Shown here one piece after another: positions 4,859-9,082 of a DNA stretch of 9,082 nucleotides. Location: NCBI GenBank assembly GCA_031282485.1, contig JAITDQ010000125.1, forward strand, positions 1 through 9,082, given 5' to 3'. Each line of letters begins with the position of its first letter. The stretch's first letter is position 1. The DNA comes from Tannerella sp. Lineage in GTDB: Bacteria; Bacteroidota; Bacteroidia; Bacteroidales; Tannerellaceae. A program made the position numbers and the translations under genes. The notes beneath the pieces are model-generated. The model did no database searches and was not told the DNA's origin. It was given only the letters and a program-made list of their open reading frames with translations.

Positions 4859-6280
4859 ATGATAAATGATTTTGCGTTAAAAAAGGTACTGTCGTTCTTC
4901 CCTTTTGAGCCGACTTCCGAACAGTTTTCCGCCCTGCAAACACTGGCCGGATTCCTGATTTCAAGCGGGCAGGACGGGCTTTTGCTCCTGAAAGGATACG
5001 CGGGAACGGGCAAAACGACCATGCTCGGCGCTACTGTGAAGATGATGGACTCGCTGAAACAAAAAACGATCCTTTTGGCGCCTACCGGAAGAGCCGCTAA
5101 AGTTTTTTCGGAATACGCATCCCACAGCGCATTTACAATACATAAAAAAATATACCGCCAGAAAAGTTTCTCCGGCGACTTTTCCGGCTTCTCGCTTTCG
5201 GACAATCTTCATAAAGATACGGTTTTCATCGTTGACGAGGCCTCCATGATATCGAACGAAAACACCGGAAACGCCGTTTTCGGAAGCGGATGCCTGCTCG
5301 ACGATCTTATACATTATATATATAGCGGCGAAAATTGCAGGCTGATACTTATGGGAGACTCCGCGCAGCTTCCCCCCGTGTCCCTCGCCTGCAGCCCGGC
5401 GCTGGACACCGGATATCTTAAACGCTACAACCTGCATGTCACCGAAATACAGCTCACACAGGTCGTTCGTCAACAGCATGATTCGGGCATACTCTTCAAC
5501 GCTACAAGCATACGGGACGCGTTGCGTAACGGTCATATCGGCATATACCCCAAAATCACGACGGATCATTTCACCGACATAAAAAAAATCAGCGGCAGCG
5601 AACTGATCGAAGAAATATCGTCGGCCTACAGTCGCGACGGCGTTGATGATACGATGATTATATGCCGCTCGAACAAAAACGCCAACATCTATAATAATGG
5701 CGTCCGGAACCGCATCCTGTACCGTGAGGAAGAAATTTCGCAGGGAGATCGCCTGATGGTTGTCAAAAACAATTATTTCTGGGGCAAAGAGCATACGGAT
5801 CACGATTTTATTGCAAACGGGGAGATCGTACAGGTGCTGCGTGTGAGGCGCACGGAAGAGATGTACGGCTTCCGTTTTTGCAATGTTTTAGTACGTTTCG
5901 ACGATTATGATACGGAAATGGAACTGAAAATATTGTTGGACACGCTTCAAAGCCAGGCTCCGGCGTTGACGAAAGAATTAAGCGATAAACTGTTCCTGTC
6001 CGTAGCCGAAAATTACGCGGACATACGCACCAAATCCGAACGCATGAAAAAAATCAGGGACGATCTTTATTTCAACGCCGTGCAGGTGAAATATGCATAC
6101 GCCGTCACGTGTCACAAGGCGCAGGGCGGACAGTGGAGCAACGTATTCCTCGATGTGGGATACGTTACGGAAGATATGTTGGGCGAAGATTTTTTCCGAT
6201 GGCTCTACACCGCTTTCACACGCGCTACAAGACGTCTTTACTTAGTCAACTGGAGACTGGAAGAAAGCCATAACGGTTAA
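4859..6280 (+). CDS. Superfamily 1 DNA helicase, RecD/Dda-like
   Basis: This 473-residue ATP-dependent helicase of the RecD/Dda group probably unwinds DNA during repair or replication restart. All core motifs are present: Q-motif PTSEQ (18-22), Walker A GYAGTGKTT (46-54), motif Ia LAPTGRAA (73-80), Walker B VDEAS (125-129), motif III MGDSAQLPPV (165-174), the arginine in QVVRQ (204), the UvrD_C_2-like motif V VTCHKAQGGQW (416-426), and motif VI YTAFTRATRRL (450-460). It lacks the N-terminal domain of RecBCD-type RecD and the long N-terminal extension of RecD2, so it is a stand-alone core helicase. The start at 4859 is chosen because the 33 extra upstream codons overlap the divergent promoter region and look noncoding. 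No Shine-Dalgarno sequence is visible, which is usual in this phylum. Confidence 0.93.
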   Translation: MINDFALKKVLSFFPFEPTSEQFSALQTLAGFLISSGQDGLLLLKGYAGTGKTTMLGATVKMMDSLKQKTILLAPTGRAAKVFSEYASHSAFTIHKKIYRQKSFSGDFSGFSLSDNLHKDTVFIVDEASMISNENTGNAVFGSGCLLDDLIHYIYSGENCRLILMGDSAQLPPVSLACSPALDTGYLKRYNLHVTEIQLTQVVRQQHDSGILFNATSIRDALRNGHIGIYPKITTDHFTDIKKISGSELIEEISSAYSRDGVDDTMIICRSNKNANIYNNGVRNRILYREEEISQGDRLMVVKNNYFWGKEHTDHDFIANGEIVQVLRVRRTEEMYGFRFCNVLVRFDDYDTEMELKILLDTLQSQAPALTKELSDKLFLSVAENYADIRTKSERMKKIRDDLYFNAVQVKYAYAVTCHKAQGGQWSNVFLDVGYVTEDMLGEDFFRWLYTAFTRATRRLYLVNWRLEESHNG

Positions 6281-6292
6281 TTTTTCCTATAA

Positions 6293-6325
6293 TTTCGTTT
6301 ATGATAAAAATATATCATATCTTTG
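6293..6325 (+). promoter_or_regulatory. Bacteroides-type promoter for the unknown protein-rsmI operon
   Basis: TATCTTTG (6318-6325) matches the -7 consensus TAnnTTTG exactly. TTTCG (6293-6297), ending 20 nt before it, is a near match to the -33 TTTG. Transcription would start near 6332, giving a leader of about 39 nt with an AGGA Shine-Dalgarno-like sequence (6364-6367) just before ATG 6371. It lies in the 90-bp gap after the helicase gene. Confidence 0.65.
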
Positions 6326-6370
6326 CGCATAAGCTGCGTATTTGTATTACTGCAAAATATAATAGGAACT

Positions 6371-7570
6371 ATGGCGAATAATGAGAGACTAAAACAGATA
6401 ATATCCAACATCCGGTTATTGAGTGATTTAACGGATGGGATGAAAGATTCGGAGATATATCCCGTATCTTTTTTCAGTCAGGCGTTTGATCTGATGCAAA
6501 AGATTCAGAGTGATTTTCATATGCTTGAAGCGGATCAGGTCGAGATGTTTGCTTCACAGATGAAGAAACATCAGGCCTTAATATTATCCATACACCGGCA
6601 AATGCGGAATATCGGGGAGCATAAATTCCCGGATGAAACTCCCGAACAGAAAACGCCTCCGGTCTCGCCGGAGCCGGAGCCGGTTGCGACAACCGGTCTG
6701 TCCGCACCGGTAACAGCAGGGCGAAAAGCCGGCGACGCACCGGTTGCCGGGGAAGAAATCGTTGCCGGACAGAATGAAGATACGCCGAAAAAGGTTTCTC
6801 TCTTGAGCCGTCTGGGCATACTTAAAGAAGAAGCCGTGAAGGATACTTATCCTGAAACGTTACCGGATGCGTCGCCCGAGACAAAAGCGCCGGTTGTGCA
6901 ACCGGCGTATGACGCGACAGGAAGGCCGCCGGCAACTAAAATCATGGAAGAACCGGTCGAATTGCCGGTGAACAGGCCGGCGACGGTAAGGAGGCCGATA
7001 AGACCCATGCCGCCAAAAGAGACTGTTCCTGCCGAAAATATTGCGGTGCAGAGGCCGGAAAGGGGAGTGTCCGCGACATACAGACCTCAGCGGCCTGCCG
7101 CCGTTTCACCGGAACGGCCTGCTACCATTGCACCGGAACCGGACGTGTCGACGATTACCATACCTGTGACGGCGAAAGAAGACACCGCATGGCCGCCGGT
7201 ATGGCCGCCGGTCGACAGGGGGCAGGCAGGCGTACAGAAAACGCCGGAGCCTAAAACCCAAAATGTTTCGACCGTCGCCTCCGCCGCCGGCTTTCCGCCG
7301 GAAAGAAGCGCCCCTCCGTCCCTGAACGAAGCGATAGAGAAAAGAATATTATCGGATCTGCGCCGGGCGTTCAATGTGAACGACCGCTTCCGCTACCGCC
7401 GTGAATTGTTCGGAGGAAATGAGGAAATTATGAATAAGGTAATAGCAATCCTTAACGGTAAGGAGTCTTACACGGATTCCATCCGGTTTCTGGAAGAAAA
7501 GTTGCATTGGGATTTCAGTAATCCGGTCGTTAAGGATTTTATTAAGGTATTGGAGATAAGATTTTTGTAA
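6371..7570 (+). CDS. Conserved three-part protein with proline-rich linker, function unknown
   Basis: This 399-residue protein starts at ATG 6371, which has AGGA four bases before it. A longer frame from TTG 6323 would begin inside the promoter -7 box and is rejected. Residues 1-85 form a helical domain (MANNERLKQIISNIRLL... to ...LSIHRQMRNIG). Residues about 88-315 are low-complexity, rich in Pro, Glu, Ala, Thr and Arg, and probably disordered. They are interrupted by a short hydrophobic motif, KKVSLLSRLGIL (140-151). Residues about 316-399 are a compact helical C-terminal domain with SLNEAIEKRILSDLRRAFNVNDRFRYRRELFGG and ending FIKVLEIRFL. I recall this C-terminal pattern from uncharacterised Bacteroidota proteins. 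There is no signal peptide or membrane segment. It ends 2 nt before rsmI, so the two are surely cotranscribed. It could be an adaptor that joins two partners through its end domains. Confidence 0.8.
   Translation: MANNERLKQIISNIRLLSDLTDGMKDSEIYPVSFFSQAFDLMQKIQSDFHMLEADQVEMFASQMKKHQALILSIHRQMRNIGEHKFPDETPEQKTPPVSPEPEPVATTGLSAPVTAGRKAGDAPVAGEEIVAGQNEDTPKKVSLLSRLGILKEEAVKDTYPETLPDASPETKAPVVQPAYDATGRPPATKIMEEPVELPVNRPATVRRPIRPMPPKETVPAENIAVQRPERGVSATYRPQRPAAVSPERPATIAPEPDVSTITIPVTAKEDTAWPPVWPPVDRGQAGVQKTPEPKTQNVSTVASAAGFPPERSAPPSLNEAIEKRILSDLRRAFNVNDRFRYRRELFGGNEEIMNKVIAILNGKESYTDSIRFLEEKLHWDFSNPVVKDFIKVLEIRFL
7189..7212. repeat. Perfect tandem 12-bp repeat (two copies)
   Basis: ATGGCCGCCGGT occurs twice in a row, at 7189-7200 and 7201-7212, inside the proline-rich linker. 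The frame encodes WPPV-WPPV (residues 274-281). This shows that the linker changes by in-frame slippage. The two tryptophans stand out, as the rest of the linker has none. Confidence 0.75.
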
Positions 7571-7572
7571 TA

Positions 7573-8256
7573 ATGGCGAAACTTTTTGTTGTCCCCACGC
7601 CGGTAGGAAACCTCGAAGATATGACATTCAGGGCTGTTCGCACGCTGAAAGAGGTTGATTTGATACTGGCTGAAGATACGCGGACGACAGGCGTTTTGCT
7701 GAAGCATTACGAAATACAAAACCGGCTGCAGTCGCACCATAAATTCAACGAACATAAAACCGTCGAACAGATTACGGAGCGCATCAAAGCCGGAGAAAAC
7801 GTTGCATTGGTTTCGGACGCCGGGACGCCGGCCATTTCGGATCCCGGTTTTTTGCTCGTACGCGAGTGTGTCCAAAAAAATATTGAAGTGGAATGTCTCC
7901 CCGGAGCAACGGCGTTCGTTCCGGCATTAGTCGTATCCGGACTGCCGAACGACCGGTTTTGTTTCGAAGGATTCCTTCCCGTGAAAAAAGGTCGCCTGAC
8001 GCGCCTTCGTGAGATTGCGGAGGAAGAACGAACGACCGTCATCTACGAATCGCCGTTCAGATTAGTTAAAACGCTTGTTCAACTGTCCGGCGTATGCGGC
8101 AAAGACCGTCCGGTTTCCGTTTCCCGTGAAATATCAAAACACTTTGAAGAAACGGTACGCGGCAGTCTTGAATATGTAACGAACTATTTTTCGACAAAAG
8201 AACCGAAAGGTGAATTTGTAATAATACTCGGAGGCCGGGAAAACCGGAGAGAGTGA
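7573..8256 (+). CDS. rsmI: 16S rRNA (cytidine(1402)-2'-O)-methyltransferase RsmI
   Basis: RsmI adds the 2'-O-methyl group to C1402 in the decoding centre of 16S rRNA, using S-adenosylmethionine. The 227-residue protein has the tetrapyrrole-methylase fold signatures of the family: LFVVPTPVGNLEDMTFRA near the N-terminus, AEDTR (33-37), the glycine-rich SDAGTPAISDPG (81-92), LPGATA (109-114), YESPFR (158-163), SREISKHFEE (184-193) and the closing GEFVIILGG. It is shorter than the Escherichia coli enzyme (about 286 residues) because it lacks the C-terminal extension, which I recall as usual in Bacteroidota. The start is fixed by MAKLFVVPTPVGN at ATG 7573, only 2 nt after the stop of the preceding gene. 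Confidence 0.96.
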   Translation: MAKLFVVPTPVGNLEDMTFRAVRTLKEVDLILAEDTRTTGVLLKHYEIQNRLQSHHKFNEHKTVEQITERIKAGENVALVSDAGTPAISDPGFLLVRECVQKNIEVECLPGATAFVPALVVSGLPNDRFCFEGFLPVKKGRLTRLREIAEEERTTVIYESPFRLVKTLVQLSGVCGKDRPVSVSREISKHFEETVRGSLEYVTNYFSTKEPKGEFVIILGGRENRRE

Positions 8257-8291
8257 TAAAAAAAATTGAACCATTTAATAAAAAAACAGTT

Positions 8292-9082
8292 ATGAAAAAG
8301 GTTTTAGCAATATGTGCATGTATAATCGCGTTTACGTCATGTGTGGAGTATTCATCCGATTATAAAAAAATGAAAGAGGAAAATGATTCGTTGAAACTTC
8401 ATATCACGAAAAGTGAAGTGGAAATGGATGAAATGTTAAGCATTTTGAATGCAGTTGAAGACGATATCAAGTCTATACGGGATACCGAGAAGTTTATTGA
8501 CGTACAGAAAGATGTGGAACTTACCGGTTCAAAACGCGAACAGATAAAAAACAATATGAATGTAATTGCAGAGACGCTGAAGCGAAACCGGCAAAAACTG
8601 TCGGAACTTCAGGCGAAATTAGATGCGGGCAATGTTCGCTCTTCCGCATTACAAAAAACGATAGACCGCCTGACAAATGATATTACCGAAAAAACGGAAC
8701 TGATCGCAAAAATGCAAACCGTTCTGGAACGCAAGGAGGTGCAAATAACGCAGCTGTCCGAACAGGTGGAAGGACTTAGCACGAATATCAAGATTCTCAA
8801 AGATGTTAACGAGAGCCAGAGCGCACGCATCGACAACCAGGACAAGGCATTGAACACCGTATATTACTGTTTCGGGACAAAAAAAGAACTGAAAGAACAG
8901 AATATCCTTTCCGGAGGCGGATTATTCACCAAGTCAAAAGCATTGGAAGGAGATTTCAACAAGGATTATTTCATAGCCGTCGACAAACGCCGGGTGACGG
9001 CCATACCTCTTTATGCGTCGAAGGCAAAGATAAAAACCAATCATCCCAAAGACTCGTATGATTTTTTCAAAGATCCCGAAGG
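8292..9082 (+). CDS. Cbp1-like coiled-coil lipoprotein, 3' part missing
   Basis: The gene starts at ATG 8292 and is cut by the right edge after 263 full codons. The signal sequence MKKVLAICACIIAFTSC ends in a lipobox with C17 as the lipidated residue. Residues about 22-185 form a long predicted coiled coil with heptad-like spacing (for example DYKKMKEENDSLKLHI and LIAKMQTVLERKEVQITQL). A globular domain then begins with NTVYYCFGTKKELKEQNIL, LFTKSKALEGDFNKDYF and RRVTAIPLYASKAKI. I recognise that domain from Bacteroidales lipoproteins annotated as Cbp1-family collagen-binding adhesins. Collagen binding is known, to my memory, only for a Bacteroides fragilis member and should not be assumed here. 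One possible Bacteroides O-glycosylation motif, D-S-L, lies at residues 32-34. The gene follows rsmI by 35 bp; no separate promoter was found. Confidence 0.82.
   Translation, partial: MKKVLAICACIIAFTSCVEYSSDYKKMKEENDSLKLHITKSEVEMDEMLSILNAVEDDIKSIRDTEKFIDVQKDVELTGSKREQIKNNMNVIAETLKRNRQKLSELQAKLDAGNVRSSALQKTIDRLTNDITEKTELIAKMQTVLERKEVQITQLSEQVEGLSTNIKILKDVNESQSARIDNQDKALNTVYYCFGTKKELKEQNILSGGGLFTKSKALEGDFNKDYFIAVDKRRVTAIPLYASKAKIKTNHPKDSYDFFKDPE

Noticed and set aside
4759..5205. N-terminal extension of the membrane protein by about 149 codons
   Set aside because: The extension is antisense to the helicase N-terminus and crosses the divergent promoters. The protein starting at 4758 begins with a proper membrane segment.
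4961..5803. A 280-codon open frame antisense to the helicase gene
   Set aside because: The plus strand here encodes an unbroken set of helicase motifs. The antisense peptide has no recognisable domain and is a frame shadow of biased codon use.
6323..6370. Longer start (TTG at 6323) for the proline-rich protein
   Set aside because: The TTG lies inside the -7 promoter element, so the codon would be upstream of the transcription start. ATG 6371 has an AGGA just before it.
6474..6819. Overlapping minus-strand open frames in the proline-rich gene
   Set aside because: They arise from the GC-rich, low-complexity linker and contain only composition-driven peptides. The plus-strand frame is continuous and has conserved end domains.
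8609..8857. 82-codon minus-strand open frame within the coiled-coil lipoprotein gene
   Set aside because: It is antisense to the heptad-repeat coding region. Its Ser/Leu/Ile-rich peptide is a shadow of the coiled coil.

Overview
The window looks like a chromosomal segment from a member of the order Bacteroidales (phylum Bacteroidota). The evidence is the lineage-typical DUF3822 protein next to RsmD, lipoproteins with Bacteroidota-style lipoboxes, a Cbp1-like coiled-coil lipoprotein, weak or absent Shine-Dalgarno sequences, and promoters of the Bacteroides type (TTTG about 20 nt before TAnnTTTG) instead of -35/-10 boxes. The genus cannot be fixed from this stretch.

All genes left of about 4.76 kb are on the minus strand and all genes right of about 4.86 kb are on the plus strand, so there is one divergence point, at 4759-4858. 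At the left edge, three minus-strand genes form a loose cluster. They are a surface-type lipoprotein of unknown function, an exported Sel1-repeat protein and a protein of 26-residue helical repeats that runs off the window. The lipoprotein gene has a long upstream region, 1596-2069. In it, a promoter -7 octamer is framed exactly by a perfect 7-bp inverted repeat.

Next is a two-gene toxin-antitoxin-like module: a 65-residue putative antitoxin overlapping a PIN-domain nuclease by 11 bp. It has its own near-perfect Bacteroides promoter in the gap after rsmD. Upstream lies a tightly packed minus-strand operon: a membrane-anchored pseudopilin-like protein, a DUF3822 protein and rsmD (16S rRNA m2G966 methyltransferase).

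The plus-strand side starts with a RecD/Dda-like superfamily 1 helicase. It is followed by a promoter and a pair of genes 2 nt apart: a three-part, proline-rich protein of unknown function and rsmI (16S rRNA 2'-O-methyltransferase for C1402). Last is a coiled-coil lipoprotein of the Cbp1 type, cut by the right edge. Two rRNA methyltransferase genes therefore lie in one 5.5 kb neighbourhood, each next to a lineage-restricted protein of unknown role. I saw no tRNA, rRNA, CRISPR array, insertion sequence or convincing intrinsic terminator. Most of the window is ordinary core genome. The least explained parts are the palindrome-framed promoter, the toxin-antitoxin module with an unclassified antitoxin, and the proteins of unknown function beside rsmD and rsmI.
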